Positions 52,857 through 62,147 of a stretch of DNA of 64,000 nt are shown piece after piece (the first letter of the stretch is position 1; every line of letters begins with the position of its first letter). A program made the position numbers and the translations under genes. The notes under the pieces are model-generated. The model was not told the origin of the DNA and searched no databases. It worked only from the letters and a program-made list of their open reading frames with translations. The DNA comes from an uncultured Coriobacteriaceae bacterium. Lineage in GTDB: Bacteria > Actinomycetota > Coriobacteriia > Coriobacteriales > Atopobiaceae. Where the stretch lies: positions 177,911-241,910 of the forward strand of contig CADALE010000001.1 of the NCBI GenBank assembly GCA_902788705.1, in the 5' to 3' direction.

Positions 52857-53597
52857 ATGTGGCATGACGCACAGGTTACGGTGAACGGCTATCCGTTCGT
52901 GGCCCACTACAGCGACGAGGCGTACGTGCAGGTGCTGCGTCCGCTGTTGGTGCGTCTGGCGGCGCTGCATGCCCGAAGCGGCAAGCGCGTCATCGCCTTT
53001 CTGGCGGGCCCTCCTGCGGCAGGGAAGTCTACCTTGGCGCTGCTGCTGCAGCTGCTGGCGTCCGACGTTCCTGGCTGCGACCTGCAGGCAATCGGCCTGG
53101 ACGGCTTTCACCACTACAACGACTACCTGCTTAGCCACACCATCCAGCGCGACGGCGTCACCATACCGCTGAAGGCCATCAAGGGGGCTGCCGAGACCTT
53201 CGACGTGGAGCGCTTCGCCGCCAAGCTGGCCCAGCTACGCGACGGGGGAGAGGTGTCCTGGCCCGTGTACGACCGCACCATCCACGACCCACGTGAGAAT
53301 GCGGTGCAGGTTACGGCCCCCATCGTGCTTATAGAGGGCAACTGGCTGCTGCTGGACGAGGCCCCGTGGAGCCACCTTGCCTCCCTCGCGGACTACACCG
53401 TATTCCTACGTGCGGACGAGGCGGGTGTCCGCGAGCGGGCCATCACGCGCAAGGCCAAGGGCGGCATTTCGCGCGAGGAGGCCGAGGCGCACTATGACCG
53501 CTCCGACGGCCCCAACGTCCATCGGGTGCTTACGCACTCGCTGCCGGCCGATTGCACCATCTGCCTGCAGCCTGACGGCGACCTTCGCCTCGGGTAG
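52857..53597 (+). CDS. Uridine-kinase-like P-loop nucleoside/sugar kinase (246 aa)
   Basis: P-loop GPPAAGKST at about residues 51-59, then GLDGFHHYNDYLL and the PVYDRTIHDPREN block and GNWLLLDEAPW. This is the phosphoribulokinase/uridine kinase fold, closest to the FrcK-like 'nucleoside/nucleotide kinase family' rather than true Udk. ATG 52857 with GGGGCGG upstream is preferred; an in-frame ATG at 52773 has none. Substrate not certain (fructose, pantothenate or a nucleoside). Confidence 0.85.
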   Translation: MWHDAQVTVNGYPFVAHYSDEAYVQVLRPLLVRLAALHARSGKRVIAFLAGPPAAGKSTLALLLQLLASDVPGCDLQAIGLDGFHHYNDYLLSHTIQRDGVTIPLKAIKGAAETFDVERFAAKLAQLRDGGEVSWPVYDRTIHDPRENAVQVTAPIVLIEGNWLLLDEAPWSHLASLADYTVFLRADEAGVRERAITRKAKGGISREEAEAHYDRSDGPNVHRVLTHSLPADCTICLQPDGDLRLG

Positions 53598-53618
53598 CGG
53601 GGTAGCGACGTGGTTGCG

Positions 53619-54515
53619 CTACTCGTGCGGCCAGTGCTTCCCGCGCACGTCGCTCCATAGGCCGCTCAGCTGCTCGGCGCCGGGCAGGGCGGGCATGTGC
53701 TCGGGGGCGGGCAGGCCGCGCACGCGACGACCGGCTTCGCGGGCAAGGTGGTCCATGTTGCCCAGCAGCGAGTCGCGCATGCTGGCGGCAAAGCGGTCGC
53801 GCTCCTGCGCAAAGGCGTCGGCCGCCTGGACGCCGGTCTCGCGGATGCCCTCCACGGTCTCGGCCACGGTGCGCACCGCCTCTTCACGGCGCTCCTGAAG
53901 GTCTTGGGCGGCTGCCTCGCCGCGCTGCACGGCCTCGGCCACGAACTGGTCCATGTGCGCGTTCACGCTGCGGTTGATGGCCGATGCGGCACGGGCGAAG
54001 CGAGTCAGCGCCGACACGGTGATGGCGGTGTCGGCGGACACGAGGCCCATGCACGCCATCGCCAGCACCTCGATGAGCGCGCCGCTCAGCCCTGCGGTGA
54101 TACGCACGGTGGGCTCGTACAGCACGTACACCACCAAGAGGCCACCCAGCCCAAAGAAGGTGGACGCCGGCAGGCAGATGCGCCCGTTGACGTTGAGCGG
54201 CATGTTGGAGTAGTCCCACCAGTAGGCGTGGAACAGCTTCTCCAGTGCCCAGTGGGTGGAGTACTCAAGCACCATGCTGCCGAAGAAGGCGATCAGGAAC
54301 ACCTGCCACCACTCGAGCGTGGTGCCCTGCGCAAGCAGGTGCTGCCACAGCAGCATCATGGTCACGATGCCCGTGCCGTAGATGGGGCACATGGGTCCGT
54401 ACAGAAAGCCGCGGTTCTCCCACTTGCGCTCGTTGATGGTGCAGTACGTCGACTCGTACACCCAGCCAAACACGCTATACACCACGAACCACAAGAAGTA
54501 TGTGCACACCCACAT
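53619..54515 (-). CDS. CmpB-type ABC-2-like membrane protein with long helical tail (298 aa)
   Basis: Five or six helices fill residues 1-160, with the signature VYSVFGWVYESTYCTINERK and NRGFLYGPMCPIYGTG of the 'putative ABC-transporter type IV' family. The last 130 residues are charged and helical (QERREEAVRTVAETVEGIRE), probably a cytoplasmic coiled coil. Role unknown. It is divergently oriented from the AI-2E gene. Confidence 0.82.
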   Translation of the reverse strand: MWVCTYFLWFVVYSVFGWVYESTYCTINERKWENRGFLYGPMCPIYGTGIVTMMLLWQHLLAQGTTLEWWQVFLIAFFGSMVLEYSTHWALEKLFHAYWWDYSNMPLNVNGRICLPASTFFGLGGLLVVYVLYEPTVRITAGLSGALIEVLAMACMGLVSADTAITVSALTRFARAASAINRSVNAHMDQFVAEAVQRGEAAAQDLQERREEAVRTVAETVEGIRETGVQAADAFAQERDRFAASMRDSLLGNMDHLAREAGRRVRGLPAPEHMPALPGAEQLSGLWSDVRGKHWPHE

Positions 54516-54707
54516 GGGAACCTCCTCAAATGGACATGACCATACAGCTTAGCCCATCCATGCGCAAAAGGCCCTTGGGTGCCACCCTTCGGTGGCATTC
54601 TCCACGTGACATGTTGATGAGATTGAAGGACAATAGGGGAAGGCCCAACGGCCGTGAGCGTATCATGGGAAGGCTGGAAACGAAGGAAGGGCACGAGGGA
54701 GCGCGAC

Positions 54708-55916
54708 GTGAACTGGTTTGACGAGCACATCGACCCCAAGTACATAAAGATCTGCATCTATGCGGGCGTCACCACCCTCGTAACCGTTGCCGTTGGCCTG
54801 CTCATCTACAACTCCGGCGGACTGCTGGTCAAGGCGTGGGACCTCATTGCCGCCGTGGGCGAGCCGTTCGTGTACGGCCTGCTGATGTGCTACCTGCTGC
54901 TGCCCATGGTGCGCAAGATTACGGTGTGGCTTGCCTCGCGTGGCATCTTTCCCAACAGCATCGCCACGCGCCTGCACATAGCCGTGGGCCTCACGGTCAT
55001 CGCGCTGCTGCTGGTGGTGCTCGTGGTGGTGTTTCTGCTGGTGCTGGTCATCACGCGCAGCGTGGACAGCGTCAACCTGGCCACCATCAAGGCGTTGCTC
55101 ACCTCCGCCGAGGGCGACATCGTGAAGCTGCTCGAGGTGGTTCGCGAGACGGCTAGGGAGCTGGGCTTCATCTCGGAGGACAACCCCACCACGCTGATGG
55201 GCACCATCGGCGACGTCACCAACGTCTTCACCACCGTGGTGTTCTCGGTGGTGTTTGGCGTGTACTTCCTGCTGGACGGCGCGCGCGTGTTCCAGTACGC
55301 CAAGCGCGTGTTCGTGGCGCTGTTTGGCGAGTACCTTGGCCCCGACCTCACGGTATTTCTCAAGGACGCTGACGACGCCTTCTCGGGCTACATCCGCGGG
55401 CAGTTCGTGGACGCCCTCATCGTGGGCGTGATCACCTCGCTCTCGCTCACCCTGCTGGGCGTGCCCTACGGTCCCATCATCGGCCTGCTTACCGGCATTG
55501 GCAACCTCATCCCGTACGTGGGCGGGCCGGTGGGCTACGTAACCACCATCCTGGTGTGCCTGGCCGAGGGCAACATCGGCAAGCTGATTGCCGGCGTGGT
55601 GGCCCTCTCCGTCATCATGTTCCTGGACGCCAACGTCCTCAACCCGAGGCTGCTGTCCAACGCGGTGGAGGTGCATCCGCTGGTGGTGGTCATCGCGCTC
55701 ATTGCCGGCAGCGCCATCGGCGGGCTGGCCGGCATGCTCATCGCGGTGCCCACGGCGGCGTTCCTCAAGGTGCAGCTTGAGCGCTGGCTGGTGCGGCGCG
55801 AGATGGCGCTGGAGGGCATACAGTTCATCAACGACTTTGATGACGTGCCCGACGCCAGCCTGGACGACTTCGACGAGGCGCCAGACATCCTGAGCGACAC
55901 AGGCCTGCTGCGCTAG
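54708..55916 (+). CDS. AI-2E family transporter (402 aa)
   Basis: Seven to eight helices with the family pattern: ICIYAGVTTLVTVAVGLLIY, PFVYGLLMCYLLLPMV, then TVVFSVVFGVYFLLDG, a cytoplasmic helix with GYIRGQFVDALIVG, and GIGNLIPYVGGPVG. Members export signals, ions or small molecules. Start is GTG 54708 with GGGAG upstream. The acidic C-terminus (FDDVPDASLDDFDEAPD) is unusual. Substrate unknown. Confidence 0.88.
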   Translation: MNWFDEHIDPKYIKICIYAGVTTLVTVAVGLLIYNSGGLLVKAWDLIAAVGEPFVYGLLMCYLLLPMVRKITVWLASRGIFPNSIATRLHIAVGLTVIALLLVVLVVVFLLVLVITRSVDSVNLATIKALLTSAEGDIVKLLEVVRETARELGFISEDNPTTLMGTIGDVTNVFTTVVFSVVFGVYFLLDGARVFQYAKRVFVALFGEYLGPDLTVFLKDADDAFSGYIRGQFVDALIVGVITSLSLTLLGVPYGPIIGLLTGIGNLIPYVGGPVGYVTTILVCLAEGNIGKLIAGVVALSVIMFLDANVLNPRLLSNAVEVHPLVVVIALIAGSAIGGLAGMLIAVPTAAFLKVQLERWLVRREMALEGIQFINDFDDVPDASLDDFDEAPDILSDTGLLR

Positions 55917-56015
55917 CCGGGCCGGCTGCGAGGCGCCAGGGCTTTCGGCGTCGCGTGCCTGCTGCTTTCCGGTACACTCTTTCCAATGTGGAAGGGCGAG
56001 GGAGGCGGAGGTACC

Positions 56016-56858
56016 ATGTTCAGCGCAACTGCAGCTATGTTGGCATTCATGCTTGGCGTCGTGGGCGGCATCTTTGGCGGCACCCAGGTGTTCATAACGA
56101 CGGGCTTCGCGGGCCTGTTCATCTACGCGCTCAAGGCGGCGGGGGTGGAGTCCGCGTTTCTGACGGACACCCTGCTCAATACCGTGTTTCTGCCTGCGGT
56201 CATCTTCAACGCGGCCACGGTGTCAACCGCCTTCGCGGCCAAGCGCGGCTACGACCTCAAGGGCTTCGACGTGTCGCACTCGCTGCTGTTCACGCACGAC
56301 CCGCTGGTGATGCTGATGGCGGGCCTTGGCGGGCTTGCCGGCTACCTGGTGTTTGCCGCGGCCGTGGCGCTGGGCGTGCCTGCCGACCAGGGCTCGTGCT
56401 CGGTCATCCTCATCGGCGTGCTGGCGCGCCTGCTGTTTGGCAGCGGCCATTGGGTGAACCCCAACGCCACGGCCTACTACCGGCGCGAAGGCGTGCGCTA
56501 CTGGCTGTTCCAGCTGATAAACGGCGTGTCCATCTGCGGCGTCACCGCCATCGTGCTTTCCAACGTTGACCCTGCGTACTACACCATCGGCTTCTCGGTG
56601 AGCGCCGCGCTCATTCTGCTGTCCACCTACGACCGCGAGGGCAAGACGTACCCCACCACCCACCACGAGACGCTGGTGGTGGGCTACGCGATGGCCGCGA
56701 CAGGCGGCAACGTGGTGGCGTCGGTGCTGTTTGGCCTGCTGTCCAACCTCATCTACCTGCTGTTTGCCCGCTACTGCAACGAAAACTGCGACACCCACAT
56801 CGACCCGCCCGCGGTGGCCATCGCCGCGTGCTCGCTCATCCTGTGGACGCTGCTGTAG
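56016..56858 (+). CDS. Polytopic membrane protein of unknown function (280 aa)
   Basis: Seven or eight hydrophobic helices, with small-residue-rich motifs (LGVVGGIFGGTQVFITTGFA, LGGLAGYLVFAAAVALG) that suggest a transporter or channel. A conserved-looking loop HWVNPNATAYYRREG and an acidic-His segment (YDREGKTYPTTHHET) face one side. GGAGG precedes ATG 56016. It is followed by nudC after 9 bp and probably shares its transcript. Family not recognised. Confidence 0.65.
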   Translation: MFSATAAMLAFMLGVVGGIFGGTQVFITTGFAGLFIYALKAAGVESAFLTDTLLNTVFLPAVIFNAATVSTAFAAKRGYDLKGFDVSHSLLFTHDPLVMLMAGLGGLAGYLVFAAAVALGVPADQGSCSVILIGVLARLLFGSGHWVNPNATAYYRREGVRYWLFQLINGVSICGVTAIVLSNVDPAYYTIGFSVSAALILLSTYDREGKTYPTTHHETLVVGYAMAATGGNVVASVLFGLLSNLIYLLFARYCNENCDTHIDPPAVAIAACSLILWTLL

Positions 56859-56867
56859 GGGGCTGGC

Positions 56868-57728
56868 ATGATCCAGGACATCGCGCCGCATCGGCTGGCC
56901 AACCAGTACCGTCCCGATGCCGTGCCGGTGCAGGGCGAGTGGGTGCTGTACGTGCGTGGCCAGGACGTGGCGGCCAAGCGTGTGGACGAGCCCACGCCCA
57001 GCTTCGAGCTGCCGCGCGTGGGCGACGAGGGCGTGAGCAGCGAGGGGCTCACGTACCTGTTCTCGCTTGACGACGCCTCGGTGTGGCTGGCGCCGGAGGA
57101 GGGCGCCGCCCAGCCGCCCGTGGGCTTCGAGCTGGTGCACAACCGCGTGCTGCGCATGGAGGGGCGGGTCGACCGCGAGCGCATGTACGTGGTGTACACG
57201 GCTGTGCACCTGGCGGCTTGGTACGCGCGCAACCGCTTCTGCGGCGCGTGTGGCCAGCGGATGGGGCATCACCAGAGCCTGCGGGCGCTGCGCTGCCCAG
57301 CGTGCGGCAACGTGGTGTTCCCGCGGCTGAACCCGGCCGTCATCGTGTGCGTGCGCGACCCCGAGCGCGACAAGATCGTGCTCACGCGCTATGCGGCCGG
57401 GCGCTATGCCCCCATCGACGCACTGGTGGCGGGGTTCGTGGAGATTGGCGAGACCATCGAGGACTGCGTGCGCCGTGAGGTGCGTGAGGAGCTGGGGCTG
57501 GAGGTCGACAACATCACCTACTACAAGTCCCAGCCATGGGGCGTGGCCGGCGACATCCTCTCGGGCTATTGGTGCGACGTGGTGGGCGACCCAACGCTGC
57601 ACATGGACGCCTCCGAGCTGGGGCGGGCCGTCTGGGCCGGGCCGGACGAGATCCCTGGCCAGCCGGACGACCTCTCGCTGACGAACGAGATGATGTGCCT
57701 CTGGCGCGATGCGCATTTCCGCAGGTAG
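56868..57728 (+). CDS. nudC: NAD+/NADH pyrophosphatase NudC (286 aa)
   Basis: Cleaves NADH to NMNH and AMP and may remove NAD caps from RNA. A zinc ribbon has C125, C128, C143 and C146 (CGAC, CPAC). The Nudix box runs about 189-211 (GFVEIGETIEDCVRREVREE). SQPW at 221-224 is the NudC-specific motif. Length is normal. GGGGGCTGGC lies before the ATG, a weak ribosome-binding site. Confidence 0.94.
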   Translation: MIQDIAPHRLANQYRPDAVPVQGEWVLYVRGQDVAAKRVDEPTPSFELPRVGDEGVSSEGLTYLFSLDDASVWLAPEEGAAQPPVGFELVHNRVLRMEGRVDRERMYVVYTAVHLAAWYARNRFCGACGQRMGHHQSLRALRCPACGNVVFPRLNPAVIVCVRDPERDKIVLTRYAAGRYAPIDALVAGFVEIGETIEDCVRREVREELGLEVDNITYYKSQPWGVAGDILSGYWCDVVGDPTLHMDASELGRAVWAGPDEIPGQPDDLSLTNEMMCLWRDAHFRR

Positions 57729-57766
57729 ATGGGCTGACTGACGGGGTTTCGGAAATCCGTGAGCGG

Positions 57767-57918
57767 GGTTTGACTGTATAGGGATAGTCAAACCTGAGCC
57801 ACCAAGGCTAGAATGAGCCGTTCGGTCGGGTTTGACTGTATGGGGATAGTCAAACCTGGGCAAACCCGGCTGGAAGGTCCCGTTCGGTCGAGTTTGACTG
57901 TATAGATTCAGTCAAACC
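57767..57918. repeat. 62-bp tandem array of three hairpins between convergent genes
   Basis: GGTTTGACT/AGTCAAACC hairpins lie at 57767-57794, 57829-57856 and 57891-57918, exactly 62 bp apart. The first two share the loop GTAT(A/G)GGGAT. The third has a longer stem (TTTGACTG/CAGTCAAA). The linkers share CCGTTCGGTCG. The array separates nudC from the convergent hydrolase gene. Confidence 0.9.
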
Positions 57919-57930
57919 GAAGGCGCGGCG

Positions 57931-58497
57931 CTACAGCTCGTCCAACAGCTGGTCCAGCAGACGGAACAGCTCCTGCTCGGAATCGTAGGGAAGCACGTGG
58001 AAGTAGCGGTCGCCGGCAATCATGGCCGAGAGCTGGGTCTTTGTGCGGTCGTAGAACACGTGCGCCGGCTTGTGGTGCGCCTCGGCAAAGGCCAACTCGT
58101 AGCCCACCCCCAGGGAGGGGCAGGTGCACTCGGCGATGACGAGGTCGCACGCCCGCAGCCAGTCCGTGTCCTGCCGGTAGATGGCGGCGTCGCCCTCGGG
58201 ACCCTGCTCAAGCACGTTGAGCTCGAGGTTTCCCACGTGCTCGGTCAGGACGTCGCACGACTGCCGGATGCGCTCGATCATGCGTCGATACAGCGTCGCG
58301 TCCACGCGGCCGCCTCGGATTGACCCCGCGAAGTATACCTTCAGGCGGACGCCCGAGAGCGCGCGGGCGATGCGCTTGTCTATGTCGTTGATGCGTTCGG
58401 CCACCGAGGCCGCCCTCTGGCGGTCACCTTCCACGACGTAGCGTTCCAGCAGCTCAAGCATGGTGGCGCGCTCGTCAAGCAGTTCTGCGTGGGTCAT
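57931..58497 (-). CDS. 2'-deoxynucleoside 5'-phosphate N-hydrolase / deoxyribosyltransferase-like protein (188 aa)
   Basis: The domain starts at RLKVYFAGSIRGGR (about residues 51-64) and has the catalytic Glu in LVIAECTCPSLGVGYELAFA (E123, with a further Glu in YELA), as in DNPH1 and nucleoside deoxyribosyltransferases. An N-terminal helical, charged 50-residue segment precedes it. GGAGCCACC lies before ATG 58497. It hydrolyses or transfers N-glycosidic bonds; ADP-ribosyl or cyclic-nucleotide substrates are possible. Confidence 0.78.
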   Translation of the reverse strand: MTHAELLDERATMLELLERYVVEGDRQRAASVAERINDIDKRIARALSGVRLKVYFAGSIRGGRVDATLYRRMIERIRQSCDVLTEHVGNLELNVLEQGPEGDAAIYRQDTDWLRACDLVIAECTCPSLGVGYELAFAEAHHKPAHVFYDRTKTQLSAMIAGDRYFHVLPYDSEQELFRLLDQLLDEL

Positions 58498-58541
58498 GGT
58501 GGCTCCTCGTGTCTGTGGCGTTGGGACTGCGGACGTCCCAG

Positions 58542-59384
58542 CTATCCCTCAAACTCGGTCATGAAGGCCTCGTAGTTCTCGGCCTCGTAGGGCATGTGGA
58601 ACACGGCGAACTCGACGAGGTCGAAGTGCCTGCGCAGCGGCTCAAGCTCTTCGTGCCAGGCGTTGGCCACGAGATAGGGGTCGTTGCAGAAGGCGCCGCA
58701 GCCGAAGGCGCCCAGCACGAGGCATTGCGCGCCTTCCGCGGCGGCAATGGTAAGCAGGTGACGGGCCCGCTTGCGATGCGCGGCGTACAGCTCGGTCATG
58801 GACACCTCGCGCTCACGACCAGCGCCGGGATGGAAGCGGTTGGAGCGCGAGCGGCGCAGGTCAGGTGCGGCGCAGGTCACCACGTCCACGCTGATCCACT
58901 GGTCTTGGGGAAGGCGCGCCGGCTCGCTCTCGTCGCTCTTGCACACCACGATGCCAGGCGACCAGATGCAGGCGTCGGTGGCCATGATGTCGCCCGATCC
59001 GCGGTTGGGGCTGTAGTAGCTGTCCCAGAATCGGTGCTGGTCAAGACTTGCGTACAGGGTTGAGCAGCGGCAGAGGCTCTCCTCCTGGGCCGACGAGCCC
59101 CCGCGCACGCCGCCGCCAGGGTTTACAGGCGAGGCGAAGTTGTGCACGGCGATGCGCGCGCCTGGCCGCTCGGCGGCAATGGCGAAGGCCGCTTCGAAGC
59201 TGCGGCGGCCTGTCACGCGCACCACGCCCTCGCGAGTAACCTCGCCTAGCGCAGGCCATTCGTCGGCGTCGTAGAAGCGCGACAGCTTGGCGGCGCGCTC
59301 GGAGGCGGCCCGCAACTCGGGGGTGGTGGCGATCATGTCCTCGGTATCGCGGAAGATGGCGGCAAGCTTCTGCTGGCGGTTCAT
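58542..59384 (-). CDS. Microbial-type poly(ADP-ribose) glycohydrolase-like protein (TIGR02452 family, 280 aa)
   Basis: The macrodomain-like PARG fold is marked by NFASPVNPGGGVRGGSSAQE (PGGG at 89-92, catalytic Glu pair QEES at 100-103). This is the bacterial PARG signature (GGG-x6-8-QEE). The later VLGAFGCGAFCNDP loop binds ADP-ribose. AAAGGA precedes ATG 59384. It would remove ADP-ribose from proteins or DNA. It is followed by the deoxynucleotide N-hydrolase-like gene after 44 bp. Confidence 0.85.
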   Translation of the reverse strand: MNRQQKLAAIFRDTEDMIATTPELRAASERAAKLSRFYDADEWPALGEVTREGVVRVTGRRSFEAAFAIAAERPGARIAVHNFASPVNPGGGVRGGSSAQEESLCRCSTLYASLDQHRFWDSYYSPNRGSGDIMATDACIWSPGIVVCKSDESEPARLPQDQWISVDVVTCAAPDLRRSRSNRFHPGAGREREVSMTELYAAHRKRARHLLTIAAAEGAQCLVLGAFGCGAFCNDPYLVANAWHEELEPLRRHFDLVEFAVFHMPYEAENYEAFMTEFEG

Positions 59385-59516
59385 GGGCGTCCTTTCATGC
59401 GTGAGCATGCATAACTCTAGCATCTTCGCGTGCCGAGGCGCATCCTCGCCGCCGTCTGGAAACGAATCGAGAAGAGGGGAGGGCCTTCCCCGCTGCCCGG
59501 GTCCCAGCCGCGAGCG

Positions 59517-60576
59517 CTACGCAAGCAGCGCGCGGACGTTCTGTGCCAGGCCCTCGGCATCCAGCTCGTTTTGGTGATACAGGAACTCGGTCGTCGCGAG
59601 CGGCACGTACTCGTCAGGCGTGCCAAGGATCTTGAACTTGCAGCCACAGGCATTCTCAGTGAGCACGCGAGCCACTTGGGCGCCGAGGCCACCTATCTTG
59701 GTGTGGTCCTGCGCACAGACGATGGCACCCGTCTCGGCGGCGGCCAGCACGGCCTCCTCGTCGATGGGCTTGATGGTGTGCATGTCGACGACGCGCACGT
59801 CGATGCCTTCGGCGGCAAGCGTCTCGGCAGCCTCGAGGGCGTGGCGGACGATGACGCCGGAAGCGATGATGGTGGCATCCTTACCCTCGCGCGGGGAGCG
59901 CGTCGATCTCGTCCACGATTGCGGCCATGTCGTGGCCGTCGATGCGGCGAACGCGCCAGTTGAAGGCCTCGAGCTTCTTGTCGAGCGGCTCGGAGGGGCA
60001 GATGTCGGCTGTGAAGCCATCGAACTGCAGCTTGTTGGCGTCAATGAAGACTACGAGGTTGCCGAGCTTCTGGCTCGGGGCCCACATGAAGGATTCCCAC
60101 ATCGTGCCCTCGTCGATCTCGCCGTCGCCGCAGACCACGTAGACGCGGCTGGTTTTGTTGCCGCGCAGCTGCAGCGCCTTGGCGATGCCGGTGGCGCAGG
60201 GCAGCCCGTGTCCGAGAGAGCCAGAGGAGACCTCGACGTGCGGGTTGATGAGGTTGCAGCTGTGCATGCCGAAGCGGCCGAAGTCCGTCGCATACTCGCG
60301 ATAGATGTCGTCCTTCTCGTAGCATCCCAGTCAAACCTGCTCGAAGCTAGTCACCGCGGAGGCGTGACCCTTCGAGAGCACTAAGCGGTCGCGCTCCTCC
60401 CACTTGGGGTTCGCTGCATCGTAGTGCATCGCGTACTGACAGATTGCCGTCATGAGGTCGGCAGCGGAGAGGTCCCCGCCGATGTGGATCAAGGTCTGGT
60501 GGCAGAGCTTGAGAAGGTCCTTGCGGATCTCCTTCGCCTTCTCACGCAGACGATCCACGGTTGCCTGATCTGCCAT
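59517..60576 (-). pseudogene. Transketolase pseudogene: N- and C-terminal parts fused by deletion, with nonsense codon
   Basis: From ATG 60576 the TPP-binding part reads MADQATVDRLREKAKEIRKD, GGDLSAADL and LSKGHAS, is interrupted by TGA at 60331-60333, then resumes in the same frame with SLGHGLP, GDGEIDEG and NKLQFDGFT. At about 59893 it shifts frame into the C-terminal domain (REGKDATIIASGVIV to NVRALLA). The end of the N-subunit and the whole pyrimidine-binding domain are missing. The two were presumably adjacent split-transketolase genes once. Confidence 0.85.
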
Positions 60577-60829
60577 GCTGCTCCTTTCTCGCACAGGCGA
60601 ATGACAAATCACAAGCTAGCAACCTTTGTTTCGATAACGTTAAAGCTCGCAGCGGTGGGATTCGACGGGTGTGAACGGCGCAAACGTTCCGCGAACGAGA
60701 GTGGTGTGTGGTACGGACGGCAGCTCGCTCATTACGCGACGGTAATTCAGCTGTCCGTTGGCTCATTCCAACAAAATCGCTCTCTTTGTATACTTTTCCA
60801 AAAAGTAGACGATTCTGTGAGGTGAACGC

Positions 60830-62068
60830 ATGGGTGTCAATGAGAAGAAGGCTGAACTGTTCGAGTCGCTCCTCAGCCATAAAGGCCTCCAGGCACTTAT
60901 CGATACTGCAGCACACATCTTGGACAACCCGATATTCGTCGTCGATACGAGCATGGGCCTCATATGCAAGAGTACGGCATTCGTTGCGGGCGAAAGTGAC
61001 TACTCCGCATCGGAAAACCAGGAGCTTCAGCTCGAGCTCGTTGCCCAGGCTGCCGATGCAGGCTATCTTGACTGGCTGTACAAGCATGACCAGCCCGTTA
61101 TTGGCACCTTCGAGGGGCAGCCACGCTATCTGGCCGCCCGCGTGAGAGATGGTTCGATTGTTCTCGGTCATGCGGTCGTGTCCGAGGTCTACCGCGACTT
61201 CGACTCCGAAGACGAGCTCATCCTACCGGTCATCTGCCAGACCATTTCCTTCGCGCTACGCCGAACCAGAGAGGTGGACCCAGGGGCATTCGACTATGGG
61301 CCACTGCTCATCGAGCTCCTTTCGGGAAAGCGCTACGATGAGTCACGCGTATTAGACATGCTGAGGCTGTTTGGAAAACGTCCGCCCGCATCATATCGAG
61401 TCCTCCTGTTTCGACAGGTAGACGATTCGAAGGTTGCGTCACTTACGTATCTGCGCACCCAGTTGTTCAAGGTGTTCCCCCGCTCCATCGGAATTATCCA
61501 TGCAGGTGAATGCGTGCATCTGGTCGATGGCTCGATGTCGCTGTCGGAGATAGGGCAGAAGCTCGTCGGTAGCGTCTACACGGGTGGTCTCGTCATAGGG
61601 ACGAGCCGCGTGTTCCGCAGGTTCACCCAGCTCGACAAGGCTTACCTGCAAGCGGACACCACTCTCAGGCTAGGAAGTCGCACTCGACTCGTTCCCGATT
61701 ATGACGACGTCTTCTGCCAGCATATCCACGAGCTCATCGGCTCTGGAATGCAGGATGCCGATGATGTTTTCATCCTGCCTGAGCTGGCCCTCATTCGCGA
61801 ATTCGACGAGCGGGACGGAACTGATCACCTCACTGACCTCATGGTTTATCTCAACACTGGAAGAAACATGAGCAAGTCTGCCCGGATACTCCATGTGCAC
61901 AAGAACTCGATGTATTACCGTATCGGGCGGATTGAGGAGCTGACCAAGCTAGACTTATCGGATGAGAAGACGTGCTTTCTTCTTCAGTTATGCCTGGCTA
62001 TGAAGGGGTATGGACCAAGCCTCGCTCAATTGGAAGACTTTCCAAATGGTAACGAATCGACTTCGTGA
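60830..62068 (+). CDS. PucR/CdaR-type transcriptional activator (412 aa)
   Basis: C-terminal PucR HTH (GRNMSKSARILHVHKNSMYY, near residue 345-375). The central region (GTSRVFRRFTQLDKAYLQAD) is the GGDEF-like part typical of CdaR-type regulators. The N-terminal 130 residues hold a sensor domain (LDNPIFVVDTSMGLICKS). GAGGTG precedes ATG 60830. It is divergent from the transketolase remnant and directly upstream of the GcvT/LigM-like gene, its likely target. Confidence 0.88.
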   Translation: MGVNEKKAELFESLLSHKGLQALIDTAAHILDNPIFVVDTSMGLICKSTAFVAGESDYSASENQELQLELVAQAADAGYLDWLYKHDQPVIGTFEGQPRYLAARVRDGSIVLGHAVVSEVYRDFDSEDELILPVICQTISFALRRTREVDPGAFDYGPLLIELLSGKRYDESRVLDMLRLFGKRPPASYRVLLFRQVDDSKVASLTYLRTQLFKVFPRSIGIIHAGECVHLVDGSMSLSEIGQKLVGSVYTGGLVIGTSRVFRRFTQLDKAYLQADTTLRLGSRTRLVPDYDDVFCQHIHELIGSGMQDADDVFILPELALIREFDERDGTDHLTDLMVYLNTGRNMSKSARILHVHKNSMYYRIGRIEELTKLDLSDEKTCFLLQLCLAMKGYGPSLAQLEDFPNGNESTS

Positions 62069-62147
62069 CCTTATCCGTAGATGCGAGAACTGCGCGACTC
62101 TAGCCTTGTGACTGAGGGATTCTATCCATCTGTCATTAGGAGGAGCC

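Noticed and set aside
57767..57918. CRISPR array
   Set aside because: Only three units, linkers are related to one another, and no cas genes.
60331..60333. TGA as a selenocysteine codon in the transketolase frame
   Set aside because: Transketolases do not use selenocysteine, no SECIS-like hairpin was evident, and the same gene has a large deletion, so it is a pseudogene.
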